This document shows, one piece after another, positions 54,289-62,898 of a stretch of DNA of 63,683 bases. Location: NCBI GenBank assembly GCA_040905145.1, contig JBBDSC010000011.1, positions 1 to 63,683 on the forward strand, written 5' to 3'. Every line of letters starts with the position of its first letter. The stretch's first letter is position 1. The notes beneath the pieces were generated by a model. It ran no database searches, was not told the origin of the DNA, and saw nothing but the letters and a program-made list of their open reading frames with translations. The position numbers and the translations under genes were made by a program. The DNA is from DATGMS01 sp040905145 (lineage in GTDB: Bacteria; Bacteroidota; Bacteroidia; Cytophagales; Cyclobacteriaceae).

Positions 54289-55162
54289 GAAAATAGTCAG
54301 TTTTGGAGAAATGCTTTGGGATGTCTTCCCCGCGGGCAGCATAGCAGGAGGAGCTCCCATGAATGTGGCCTTGCATCTTCGGCATTTAGGTACTGACGTG
54401 TCCTTGATCTCCAGGGTGGGAAATGATAAAGAAGGTCAGGACCTGCTGGCCTTTATAAAAGATTATGGACTTCATCAAAAGTTGATCCAAATCGACCAGA
54501 CCTGCCCCACTGGAAAGGTCATAGTAGATGACGGGGATAAAGAAAACATCAGGTATAATATTGTGAAGCCCGCTGCTTGGGATCAGATAGAATGGTCAGA
54601 AAAAATGCAAGAGCAAGTGGACCTGGCTGATGCCTTTATTTTTGGGAGTTTGGCAGCAAGAGAGGAGACAAGCCGAAACACCCTCTTAACGCTTCTTGAA
54701 ACCCAAACGCTAAAAGTTCTGGATATCAACTTAAGGGCTCCATTTTATTCTTTTGAAGTTTTGAAAAAATTGCTTTCCCTTACTGATATCCTGAAAATCA
54801 ATGAAGAAGAATTAACTATTTTGTCAGGTTTTCACCACTTCCCAAACGAGATGGAACCCGCACTTGATAAATTGACCGAACTGTACGATTTGAACATGAT
54901 TTGTGTTACCCTGGGAAAAGATGGGGCCTTAATTTACTCTGAAGAAGAATTGATCAAACATCCAGGTTACAGGGTAATTGTTCAGGATACGGTAGGTTCG
55001 GGAGATGCTTTTTTAGGTGCTTTTATTTATAGCTATCTCATGGATAAAACCCCGGAACAAATTCTAGATGATGCATGCGCTTTGGGGGCCTTGGTGGCCA
55101 CCCGCAAGGGAGGAACACCAAAATATGATCAACAGGATATTGATAAAATAAAAGCGGAGTAG
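54281..55162 (+). CDS. Fructokinase-like PfkB-family sugar kinase
   Basis: A 293-residue ribokinase-fold kinase. Motifs are the N-terminal VSFGEMLWDVFPAG and GGAPMNVALHLRHLG, a DINLRAPFY segment near residue 148, VTLGKDGALI, and the catalytic-base block DTVGSGDAFLGAF (about residue 235). The only reasonable start is a TTG at 54281 within the last codons of the transporter gene (frame overlap of eight bases), so translation is probably coupled. Fructokinase is the best guess from the family subgroup and neighbour; other hexoses are possible. Confidence 0.88.
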   Translation: MDKKIVSFGEMLWDVFPAGSIAGGAPMNVALHLRHLGTDVSLISRVGNDKEGQDLLAFIKDYGLHQKLIQIDQTCPTGKVIVDDGDKENIRYNIVKPAAWDQIEWSEKMQEQVDLADAFIFGSLAAREETSRNTLLTLLETQTLKVLDINLRAPFYSFEVLKKLLSLTDILKINEEELTILSGFHHFPNEMEPALDKLTELYDLNMICVTLGKDGALIYSEEELIKHPGYRVIVQDTVGSGDAFLGAFIYSYLMDKTPEQILDDACALGALVATRKGGTPKYDQQDIDKIKAE

Positions 55163-55385
55163 ATTTAGAAAAAGGGAGGGAAGTCGGAAGTTGGAACAGA
55201 AGGCCGATTTACGTTAGTGAATACACATTCTGTTCATTGAATATTGAGTTGTTGAACATTGATTATTGTTTATTTTGAATTTTAAAGATTGTTTTTTTAT
55301 TTATTTTTTGCGATTTGTTGTTTGAAATTTTGCCAAAAACAACACGAAAATTAATGATAAGAGCCTAATAATCCAATAACCCTTC

Positions 55386-55946
55386 TTAAAAATCCTTTCC
55401 CAATGACAATTTGAATATCCTATTCTTGATCGCCTGATCCTCCAAATGGGAGAGACCAAAATCATAACTTCCTTGAATATTAAATCCTAATGGCAGCTTA
55501 ATCCCTATTCCGGCCACACCGCCCATTTCGTAGTGGGGTAGATTTCCCATGGAATCAAAATAACCTTCACCGCTCACCTTTTTCCCTACAAGCACTGCAG
55601 GCTGAGGTCCTCCAAAAATATTGACAAAGGGAAAAATACTCAACCGAAATATTAAAGGCATCTCTAAATAGTTTAAGTCCACTTTATAAGATGGACTACC
55701 CGCTTTTGAGACAAATTCCCTATGGGAATATTGAATGCCCGGTTCCAATGCAACAATACCCGCCAAACTAATTTTGAGGTAAGTTCCTACATGAAACCCG
55801 TTATTATCCTCTAAATTCAAAACAGAGATATTAGGATAATTTAATCCAGCCCGTACACCAGCTTTTACCTGTGCTTTTATCTCTTGAAAACCTGCCAGGA
55901 AGAAAATAAAAAGCATCATCGTGAGAACTAATCTTATTCTGCTCAT
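55386..55946 (-). CDS. Outer-membrane beta-barrel protein (OMP_b-brl_2 type)
   Basis: A 186-residue porin-like protein with a signal peptide (cleavage near QEIKA-QVKAG). The mature chain begins KAGVRAGLNYPNISVLN, has GTYLKISLAGIVALEPGIQY, a VNIFGGPQPAVLVG strand and a final FKLSLGKDF strand ending in phenylalanine, as expected for barrels folded by the BAM complex. It is a paralogue of the next gene, with which it shares the layout. Role unknown. Confidence 0.82.
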   Translation of the reverse strand: MSRIRLVLTMMLFIFFLAGFQEIKAQVKAGVRAGLNYPNISVLNLEDNNGFHVGTYLKISLAGIVALEPGIQYSHREFVSKAGSPSYKVDLNYLEMPLIFRLSIFPFVNIFGGPQPAVLVGKKVSGEGYFDSMGNLPHYEMGGVAGIGIKLPLGFNIQGSYDFGLSHLEDQAIKNRIFKLSLGKDF

Positions 55947-55961
55947 AGGAGGGTAAATTAA

Positions 55962-56001
55962 AAAGAGGTTGCCTCAAAGTTGTTTTTGAAACAACCTCTT
56001 T
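55962..56001 (-). terminator. Terminator between the two beta-barrel genes
   Basis: Perfect ten-base-pair stem AAAGAGGTTG/CAACCTCTTT (55962-55971 with 55992-56001) followed on the minus strand by TTAATTT. The loop can form a second hairpin with seven pairs in an alternative fold. It lies just after the stop of the upstream barrel gene (56008), so the two genes are probably separate transcripts. Confidence 0.75.
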
Positions 56002-56007
56002 GGTGAA

Positions 56008-56613
56008 TTACAAACTAAAGCCTAACGAGATTTTAAATCCCCTATTGTAAACATTGGCATCCCTGTCTTTATATACAGGGGTCAAACCAAGATCATAACT
56101 TCCCTGTAGGTTTAATCCCATAGGTAAATTATAGCCGATACCCAATACCAGACCTGCATCCAAATCATTGATATCATTTCTATCAAAGGTTATCGTATTG
56201 TCAAAGGCTTCTCCTTCGAACTTGGAGTCTAAGAGGATAGATCCTTGTGGCCCAGCAAAAAAATTCAGCCCTTCTGAGGCATAAAACCTCAACAGGATAG
56301 GAACATCCACATAACTTAATACAGAACGGGAATCCACCACATTATCAGCTTGAGTTCCTTTTACGGAATAATAAGCCCCAGGTTCTATGGCAAACCTGTC
56401 TGTGACAAACATATTCCCGTAAATTCCCGCATGGAATCCCGCTCTATTGGTATAATCGTTACCGGAAGCGTCATCGCCACCCCAGGTAAAGAAATTAACA
56501 CCGCCCCTCACACCAAAGGAACTAATCTGTTCACTTGCAGGAGTCATTTGTTGGGCATTTGCATTTACAGCAAAAACCATTATAATCGCAATGGCTAAAA
56601 TTACTTTTTTCAT
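56008..56613 (-). CDS. Outer-membrane beta-barrel protein (OMP_b-brl_2 type)
   Basis: A 201-residue protein with a clear signal peptide (MKKVILAIAIIMVFAVNANA, cleavage before QQMTP). The mature barrel contains FGVRGGVNFFTWGGDD, RFAIEPGAYYSVKGTQ, DVPILLRFYASEGLNFFAGP and the last strand RGFKISLGFSL ending in the aromatic-hydrophobic C-terminal pattern. Such proteins are abundant in Bacteroidetes; functions are mostly unknown. It is related to the neighbouring 186-residue protein. Confidence 0.85.
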   Translation of the reverse strand: MKKVILAIAIIMVFAVNANAQQMTPASEQISSFGVRGGVNFFTWGGDDASGNDYTNRAGFHAGIYGNMFVTDRFAIEPGAYYSVKGTQADNVVDSRSVLSYVDVPILLRFYASEGLNFFAGPQGSILLDSKFEGEAFDNTITFDRNDINDLDAGLVLGIGYNLPMGLNLQGSYDLGLTPVYKDRDANVYNRGFKISLGFSL

Positions 56614-56733
56614 AGTACAATATAGTTGGTTTATATCCTACCATTACTCTAATACCATGCCAAAAGCACCTAAAAGCGCAGGTGTTGAATTCCAAAAGGA
56701 TCAAACCTATTAGGCAAATATCCCTAATGCCTT

Positions 56734-57804
56734 TTATACGACTCTTTTTTCAATATAGTTGGAATTCAAGATGGCCAAAGCACCCATATATTTAAGTTGA
56801 AATTTGATTAAATCCCCCACTTTATAATTCTTGGGATTTTTGCCTAAATTAAGGATAAGCATATCGGAACTAGCTCCAAGGATCTCAAATTCCCCGTCAT
56901 CCGGAATTAAATATTTAGGATCCACATCCAATAAACCAATATCAATTATTGCCCTAAAGGAGGATTGGCCATATAAAGACTCATCAATTTCCATGGTTTC
57001 ACCTTGGGGATTGGCGGCGAAGGTGCCAGAAGGGAGCAAGGGTTTTTCCTGCATCTCTATAATTTCAGCACAAAGTTCAAAAACATCCCCATGCATGCCT
57101 TCAATAACCTTCTCCTCGAACAAGTCCAATCCACAAAAAAGGGTCTCTCCTACCCTAAAGTGATTGACCCCTTGTGGAAGCTGCTTGTTTAGCATCAAAG
57201 GGATAGTCACAGAGGTGCCCGCAGAAACCCATGGAATTTCCTTGTTGAATTTCAGTTCGATGATCTGTTTATAGAGGGACAATTGGATAAGTTTATCGGC
57301 TGAAGGCATGATCCCGTTCAGGCAATTCAAATTGGTGCCTAAACCAATCACTTCTATACTGGGCAACTCGAAGATTTTAGAATAAAAATCGACCAAATGG
57401 TCCCCCATAACGCCTTCCCTGAGATCGCCTGTTTCTACCATAATGATGATCTTATGTTTCTTGCCTTGCTTCACCGCCTCTTGACTGATCCACTTGATGG
57501 TATTCAGTTCACTGTTCAGGCTTACATCCGCATACCTCACCATTTCGGCTAGGTTGCGTTTGGAAGAAGGTTTGATGTAAACCGTTTGAATTTTGGGATT
57601 GATCTCTTTAACAGTAGCTAGGTTACTGATTCTTGAATCATGAATTTCATCTACGCCCAAGGAAATTAATTCTTTGAGATATAATTCGTTGCCGCAAAGC
57701 AATTTGGACACAACTCCCCACGAAATTCCATTTTCATGAAACTGCGCCTTTAAAAATTCATAATTATCTTTCAGTTTTTCTTTATATAAGTTTAAAAATG
57801 CCAT
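56734..57804 (-). CDS. Alanine/ornithine racemase-like PLP enzyme
   Basis: A 356-residue fold-type III PLP enzyme. The Schiff-base lysine is in WGVVSKLLCGNELYLKEL (lysine near residue 34), and the chain follows ornithine racemase closely: DEIHDSRISNL, ADVSLNSELNTIKW, IIIMVETGDLREGVMGD, IGLGTNLNCLNGIMPS and FEILGASSDMLILNL near the end. So it is nearer to the Orr/YhfX branch than to peptidoglycan alanine racemase. It starts one base after the GNAT gene stop in an operon with a sodium symporter. The substrate amino acid is unknown. Confidence 0.85.
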   Translation of the reverse strand: MAFLNLYKEKLKDNYEFLKAQFHENGISWGVVSKLLCGNELYLKELISLGVDEIHDSRISNLATVKEINPKIQTVYIKPSSKRNLAEMVRYADVSLNSELNTIKWISQEAVKQGKKHKIIIMVETGDLREGVMGDHLVDFYSKIFELPSIEVIGLGTNLNCLNGIMPSADKLIQLSLYKQIIELKFNKEIPWVSAGTSVTIPLMLNKQLPQGVNHFRVGETLFCGLDLFEEKVIEGMHGDVFELCAEIIEMQEKPLLPSGTFAANPQGETMEIDESLYGQSSFRAIIDIGLLDVDPKYLIPDDGEFEILGASSDMLILNLGKNPKNYKVGDLIKFQLKYMGALAILNSNYIEKRVV

Positions 57805-57805
57805 T

Positions 57806-58246
57806 TTATTTTATCAATCTCATTTCCAAATATTTACTGGTGAAGCCAAGCTTTTCATACAGTATCCTTGCCGGATTATCAGGTTCTACATGCAGGGCGA
57901 TCCCACCATTGGCCATATCAATGGCCGTTGTCATTAATTTTTTCCCAACTCCTTTACCCCTTTGATTGACGTTCACGGCTATGTAAACCAGGATATTATC
58001 AGGGATATAGCCTGACATCCCTGTTTTATTCATTACCACCGTACCCACTACCTCCCCCTTCTCACGGCCAATTACAACAAATCCCCCTTTGTCCCCTGCT
58101 TTATCCAAGGCATAATCAAGGCACTTCATAATATCCTCATATGGATCTCCATACTCATCCAGATGTTCGAACAGAAAATCTGCAATTTCTTTTTTTTGTA
58201 AATAGGAGGCATTATCTATAGTGGAAAGTGTTTCAATCCTTAACAT
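57806..58246 (-). CDS. GNAT N-acetyltransferase
   Basis: A 146-residue GNAT enzyme: VVIGREKGEVVGTVVMNKTG (beta strand 2-3), IPDNILVYIAVNVNQRGKGV with the Q/R-x-x-G-x-G/A acetyl-CoA motif (about residues 96-102), and EPDNPARILYEKLGF (motif B). It lies between the sodium symporter (start overlaps its end by 14 bases) and the racemase-like gene, so its substrate is probably the amino acid taken up by the symporter (inference). Confidence 0.87.
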   Translation of the reverse strand: MLRIETLSTIDNASYLQKKEIADFLFEHLDEYGDPYEDIMKCLDYALDKAGDKGGFVVIGREKGEVVGTVVMNKTGMSGYIPDNILVYIAVNVNQRGKGVGKKLMTTAIDMANGGIALHVEPDNPARILYEKLGFTSKYLEMRLIK

Positions 58247-59693
58247 AAATATTCTTTTTTTCTTTAATAAAATTTCGATTATTATACTTTTTCAGGTAAA
58301 ATATAAGCAAAAATGCTGCTAGAGATACGGCCACACCGAAAAAATTCGGATCCAATCCCCAGGGTAAATTTCCTGCCCAAATCGATAACCCCGCGGTAAC
58401 TCCTCCCCCCATTATCATGGAAACCATGGCTGCAGTAGGGTCTTTTTTATTCCAAAACAGCCCCGCTAAAATGGGGACCAACAAACCTGAAACCATAAAA
58501 GCATAAGAGTATAACATTAAATCCAGCACATTCGTCATCTGAAGGGCTATGAACAAGGCTACCACCCCTATAATCAATGTAAACAGCTGACTGTATCTCA
58601 TTACCCTTTTTTCCGGTTGTTTATGAAGCCATCCCCCAAAGATATCAGTGGTCATGTTACCGGATGCTGCCATTAAACAGGAATCTGCCGTAGAAAGCAC
58701 TGCAGAGAAGTAAGCAGACATCATTAAACCCATCAATCCAGCCGGCAGAACAGTACTCAATAAAATAGGCAATCCCATTTCCGGGTCCAAATTCTCCACC
58801 GACCCGCCAATCAATCCCTGCTCAAAAGCTACCCGAGCAAGTAATCCTAAGGAAACCCCCATGAAAGCCATAATAGGCCACTCAAATATCCCAGCAATGT
58901 ACCATGCTTTTTTGGCAGATTTTTCATCTCTGCATGCATATATCCTTTGATAAAGAGTCATTCCAACAAACCAAATAGGAAGAATGGTAATCCCCCAATT
59001 GGCGAAATCCTGCCATCTAAGATTGGTTAAGGAGAACATTTCACTATTCAATGTATCGCGGATACTTTCCCATCCCCCCACATAAAAATAAGAAAAGGGT
59101 AAGCCAATAAAAATAAACCCCGATAAGAGGATGATCCATTGAATAGTATCCGTATAGATTACCGCTTTCAAACCACCCATGACAGTATAGACTACCGCTA
59201 TAATACCCATAATCAACAGGGCCCAATTCAGGTCAAGGTTTTGGATGGTTCCGGAAGCCAATTTAGCACCCGCTAAAAGTTGAGAGGAGGTAAATCCCAA
59301 ATATCCCACAAAGGAAATTATGGCCGCTATTATTCCTACTTTTTTATCAAACAAGTATTGAAAGATCTGGGGCAAAGTATAAAACTTTTCAAAAGCGGGA
59401 TTGGATTTTACTTTTGGGATAAGAAAAACTGCAGCCAACCAGGCCCCCAGGAAACCCGTAAACAACATCCAGCTCCCAGATAATCCCATGGCAAACCCTA
59501 AACCGCCCAAACCTACCGAAAACCCTCCACCTACATCAGTGGCCACTACTGACAAGCCTATATGCCAACTTCCAATGTTCCTACCGCCTACGAAATAATC
59601 ATCCTGCCCTTCATTGTTACGCATATAGTATAAACCTACACCCAGCATAACAATCATGTAAGCTATAAAAATTATCAAATCTAAAACTGCCAT
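58233..59693 (-). CDS. Sodium:solute symporter (SSS family)
   Basis: A 486-residue polytopic transporter with about thirteen helices. The SSS signatures are visible: MRNNEGQDDYFVGGRNIGSW near the start, VGGGFSVGLGGLGFAMGLSG, YTVMGGLKAVIYTDTIQWII (about residue 172) and LMMSAYFSAVLSTADSCLMA (about 325). Closest known members carry proline, pantothenate or sugars; in view of the racemase and acetyltransferase downstream I expect an amino acid or related compound. The genes overlap, indicating an operon. Confidence 0.88.
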   Translation of the reverse strand: MAVLDLIIFIAYMIVMLGVGLYYMRNNEGQDDYFVGGRNIGSWHIGLSVVATDVGGGFSVGLGGLGFAMGLSGSWMLFTGFLGAWLAAVFLIPKVKSNPAFEKFYTLPQIFQYLFDKKVGIIAAIISFVGYLGFTSSQLLAGAKLASGTIQNLDLNWALLIMGIIAVVYTVMGGLKAVIYTDTIQWIILLSGFIFIGLPFSYFYVGGWESIRDTLNSEMFSLTNLRWQDFANWGITILPIWFVGMTLYQRIYACRDEKSAKKAWYIAGIFEWPIMAFMGVSLGLLARVAFEQGLIGGSVENLDPEMGLPILLSTVLPAGLMGLMMSAYFSAVLSTADSCLMAASGNMTTDIFGGWLHKQPEKRVMRYSQLFTLIIGVVALFIALQMTNVLDLMLYSYAFMVSGLLVPILAGLFWNKKDPTAAMVSMIMGGGVTAGLSIWAGNLPWGLDPNFFGVAVSLAAFLLIFYLKKYNNRNFIKEKKNIYVKD

Positions 59694-59881
59694 GAATAAA
59701 TTTTTGAATCAATATCCTAACTTAAAGTAATGTTTAATTAAGATTTTCGAAGATATTGATTTTAATTAGGCTATCACAAAAATAGGCAATTTAAATAAGC
59801 TATTTACTGGATAATTTATATTTTTTCTTGGAAAATAATTTTTATCCCAATAGCTTATCTATCAAATTATCTACCTAAAAT

Positions 59882-59920
59882 AATCCCAGATCACATAAAA
59901 AGCTTAGGTGATCTGGGATT
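59882..59920 (-). terminator. Terminator of the sdh operon
   Basis: A perfect 13-base-pair stem (59882-59894 with 59908-59920) and 13-base loop. On the minus strand it is followed by ATTTTAG. It lies 41 bases after the sdhB stop. The remaining bases to the symporter start (59693) are AT-rich and include a TATTTTTG on the minus strand without a fitting -33 element. Confidence 0.8.
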
Positions 59921-59961
59921 GGTTTATGAGAGGTAAGAAAAAATTGCAAATGAATCTAAAG

Positions 59962-60711
59962 TCAATCTATGTCTTTGGTCATTGCCGAAGAAAAATATTC
60001 TCTGTTCAATCTGGCAATATTACTTTGCTTTATCCCTACGGGGCATTCTGCCGAGCAGGCTTCTGTATTGGTACAGTTTCCGAACCCTTCAGCGTCCATT
60101 TGAGCTACCATTCTTTCTGCCCTTTCCCTTCGTTCCATTTTTCCCTGGGGAAGAATTGCCAGTTGGGAAACCTTGGCACCAACAAAAAGCATGGCGGAGG
60201 CATTTTTACAAGCAGCCACACAGGCCCCGCAAGAGATGCAGGTAGCTGAATCAAAGGCTTCATCTGCAATGGGTTTAGGGATAGGAATTTCATTGGCATC
60301 GGGAACCCCGCCTGTATTCACACTGATGTATCCCCCGGATTGAATAATCCTGTCAAATGCGCTTCTATCTACCACCAGATCTTTTATTACCGGAAAGGGC
60401 TTTGCCCTCCAGGGTTCTATGGTGATGGTATCGCCATCCTTAAATGACCTCATGTGCAGCTGGCAGGTGGTGGTCTGCTGTGGGCCATGTGGTTTTCCAT
60501 TGATATGCATGGAGCATGTTCCGCAAATACCTTCCCTACAATCATGGTCAAAATGAACAGGATCCTCCACCTTTTCGGTAAGTTCCTCATTCAAAACATC
60601 GATCATTTCCAAAAACGACATGTCCTCGGATATATCAGCCACTTTATATTCTTTAAAACCACCTTTGTCAGTTCGGTTTTTTTGCCTCCAGATCTTTAAT
60701 GTCAAGTTCAT
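59962..60711 (-). CDS. sdhB: Succinate dehydrogenase/fumarate reductase iron-sulfur subunit
   Basis: A 249-residue subunit that carries electrons between the flavoprotein and cytochrome b. The 2Fe-2S site is CREGICGTCSMHING plus a distal cysteine in TTTCQLH. The 4Fe-4S and 3Fe-4S sites are CISCGACVAACKNAS and the later CTNTEACSAECPVGI. The final stretch has the conserved REYFSSA end. It is the third gene of sdhC-sdhA-sdhB, separated from sdhA by 242 bases instead of a few. Confidence 0.95.
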   Translation of the reverse strand: MNLTLKIWRQKNRTDKGGFKEYKVADISEDMSFLEMIDVLNEELTEKVEDPVHFDHDCREGICGTCSMHINGKPHGPQQTTTCQLHMRSFKDGDTITIEPWRAKPFPVIKDLVVDRSAFDRIIQSGGYISVNTGGVPDANEIPIPKPIADEAFDSATCISCGACVAACKNASAMLFVGAKVSQLAILPQGKMERRERAERMVAQMDAEGFGNCTNTEACSAECPVGIKQSNIARLNREYFSSAMTKDID

Positions 60712-60802
60712 ATGTATATAATTTGATTTTTAAAGCACCACTTGAATGCATTAACTGTACCTTTATAGTTTCTAATTTTTACCACCAAGTGCACAATGGC
60801 TG

Positions 60803-60894
60803 CACAAAGTAACACGATGAAGCCTTTGTGGAACTTAGTACAAACCTTTGTGACCTTTGTGGTCGACTTTTTTGGCCCCGACCTTTTATCGGGG
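60803..60894. repeat. Interspersed CCTTTGTG-type repeat and hairpin between sdhA and sdhB
   Basis: The spacer holds the word CCTTTGTG three times on the plus strand (60823-60830, 60845-60852, 60854-60861), an inverted partner CACAAAG (60803-60809), and then a hairpin CCCCGA/TCGGGG (60876-60894, seven-base loop). Similar strings of CTTTGTG words are, from general experience, scattered repeats in Bacteroidetes genomes. The hairpin has no T run on the minus strand and is not a standard terminator, so the operon probably reads through. Confidence 0.55.
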
Positions 60895-60953
60895 GAATCT
60901 CGCTGAATAATCATTCTAGGTGTGATAACTTGCATCATGCTCGATCTCTACGA

Positions 60954-62888
60954 TTATTTATAGCTTCTCTGCGTCAACTTTACGTTTTCGAATTCCAGCG
61001 GCTCTTTCTGCAACTCTTCTTCGGCATTTTCGCCAACGAATTTCCAGGCACCGACATAGGAGAAATTTTCATCATCCCGAAGCGCTTCGCCTTCTGCGGT
61101 CTGGTATTCTTCACGGAAATGGCCACCACAGGATTCCTTTCTGTGCAGCGCATCATCTACCATCAGTTCAGCCAGTTCAATAAAGTCGGCAACTCGATGT
61201 GCTTTTTCCAGGGAAAGGTTTAGTTCCTCGGAAGTGCCAATCACTCTCACATCAGCCCAAAATTCCTTCTTAAGCTCCTTAATCAATGTCTTGGCTTCAC
61301 TAAGTCCCTCAGCGGTTCTGGCCATTCCGCAATATTCCCACATGATCTTGCCCAATTTCTTGTGGAAATGATCCACCGATCTTTTCCCATTAATGGTCAA
61401 TAACCTATCAATTTTATCATGGACCTCTTTTTCCACCTTTTTAAACTCAGGGTGCTCCACAGGTATCTTTTCAATAGGTGTACCAGCCAAATAATCCCCT
61501 ACAGTATAAGGAATTACAAAATAGCCGTCTGCCAGTCCTTGCATCAGGGCAGAAGCCCCTAACCTGTTGGCTCCATGATCAGAAAAGTTAGCCTCCCCTA
61601 ATGCATATAGCCCCGGAACCGTCGTCATCAGGTTATAATCAACCCATAGCCCCCCCATCGTATAGTGAACAGCAGGATAGATTTTCATGGGTGATTGATA
61701 AGGATTTTCTCCCGTGATTTGTTGATACATATCGAAGAGGTTACCGTACTTGCTTTTTACAAGCTCCTCCCCATCTCTTTTAATGGCATCCCTAAAATCA
61801 AGAAAAACTGCTTCCCCTGTTTCATTAACCCCTCTTCCTTCATCACAAACGTATTTGGCATTTCTTGAAGCCACATCACGGGGTACCAGATTACCGAAAG
61901 AAGGATATTTTCTTTCCAGATAATAATCCCGGTCTTCCTCTTTAATGTCTTTGGGAGCAATTTGCTTTTTACGAAGCTTTTCCGCTATTTCAATCGTTTT
62001 AGGCACCCATACCCTTCCATCATTCCTTAATGATTCAGACATCAGGGTCAGTTTGGACTGATGATCTCCAGATACAGGGATACAGGTGGGATGAATTTGC
62101 GTATAACAGGGATTCGCAAAATAAGCGCCTCTTTTATGCGCTCTCCAAGCGGCTGTCACATTGGATCCCATCGCATTGGTGGATAGAAAAAACACATTGC
62201 CATAGCCTCCTGTACAAAGCAAAACAGCATGTCCGCTATGGGACTCCACTGCTCCTGTGATCAGATTTCTGGTCACAATGCCCCTGGCCTTTCCATCAAT
62301 GACCACCACCTCCATCATTTCTGTCCTGGGATATAGTTTTACTTTGCCATTGGCAACCTGTCGGCTAAGGGCAGAATAAGCCCCCAATAATAACTGCTGC
62401 CCTGTCTGTCCCCTGGCATAAAAGGTCCGGGATACCTGTGCCCCACCAAAAGAACGGTTGGCCAATAAGCCCCCATATTCGCGGGCAAAAGGAACACCTT
62501 GGGCGACACATTGATCAATGATGTTCACCGAAACTTCAGCAAGCCTATACACATTGCCTTCCCTAGATCTATAATCACCCCCCTTTACGGTGTCATAAAA
62601 GAGCCTGTGGACGGAATCCCCGTCATTTTGATAGTTTTTGGCGGCATTTATACCTCCCTGGGCGGCGATGGAATGGGCTCTTCTGGGGCTGTCTTGGAAA
62701 CAAAAAGCTTTCACATTATAACCCAGTTCTGCCAAAGATGCGGCAGCGGAAGCCCCTGCCAAACCGGTACCTACTACTATTATTTCATATTTTCTTTTGT
62801 TGGCCGGATTGACCAACTTCATGTTAAATTTATGCTTGGTCCATTTTTCGGCTATTGGTCCCGAAGGTATGTTAGATTCAAGTATCAT
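60954..62888 (-). CDS. sdhA: Succinate dehydrogenase/fumarate reductase flavoprotein subunit
   Basis: A 644-residue flavoprotein. I use the ATG at 62888 (MILESNIPSGPIAEKW) because the longer frame overlaps sdhC by 50 bases. The FAD-binding VVGTGLAGASAAASLAELG is followed by the covalent-flavin histidine in RRAHSIAAQGGINAAKN, the catalytic block FDAVHYTMGG is represented by YPAVHYTMGGLWVDYN, and ALGEANFSDHGANRLGASAL follows. The protein belongs to the Bacteroidetes/epsilon-type enzymes that work with a single cytochrome b subunit. It starts 10 bases after the sdhC stop. Confidence 0.95.
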   Translation of the reverse strand: MILESNIPSGPIAEKWTKHKFNMKLVNPANKRKYEIIVVGTGLAGASAAASLAELGYNVKAFCFQDSPRRAHSIAAQGGINAAKNYQNDGDSVHRLFYDTVKGGDYRSREGNVYRLAEVSVNIIDQCVAQGVPFAREYGGLLANRSFGGAQVSRTFYARGQTGQQLLLGAYSALSRQVANGKVKLYPRTEMMEVVVIDGKARGIVTRNLITGAVESHSGHAVLLCTGGYGNVFFLSTNAMGSNVTAAWRAHKRGAYFANPCYTQIHPTCIPVSGDHQSKLTLMSESLRNDGRVWVPKTIEIAEKLRKKQIAPKDIKEEDRDYYLERKYPSFGNLVPRDVASRNAKYVCDEGRGVNETGEAVFLDFRDAIKRDGEELVKSKYGNLFDMYQQITGENPYQSPMKIYPAVHYTMGGLWVDYNLMTTVPGLYALGEANFSDHGANRLGASALMQGLADGYFVIPYTVGDYLAGTPIEKIPVEHPEFKKVEKEVHDKIDRLLTINGKRSVDHFHKKLGKIMWEYCGMARTAEGLSEAKTLIKELKKEFWADVRVIGTSEELNLSLEKAHRVADFIELAELMVDDALHRKESCGGHFREEYQTAEGEALRDDENFSYVGAWKFVGENAEEELQKEPLEFENVKLTQRSYK

Positions 62889-62898
62889 AGCTGGTTTA

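Noticed and set aside
56734..57804. Canonical peptidoglycan alanine racemase (Alr)
   Set aside because: The protein follows ornithine racemase and YhfX motifs instead of Alr ones, and the neighbours are a symporter and GNAT, not cell-wall genes.
60828..61223. Plus-strand open frame of 131 codons between sdhB and sdhA
   Set aside because: It overlaps the 3' end of sdhA in antisense and its start lies in the interspersed repeat; it is a shadow of sdhA.
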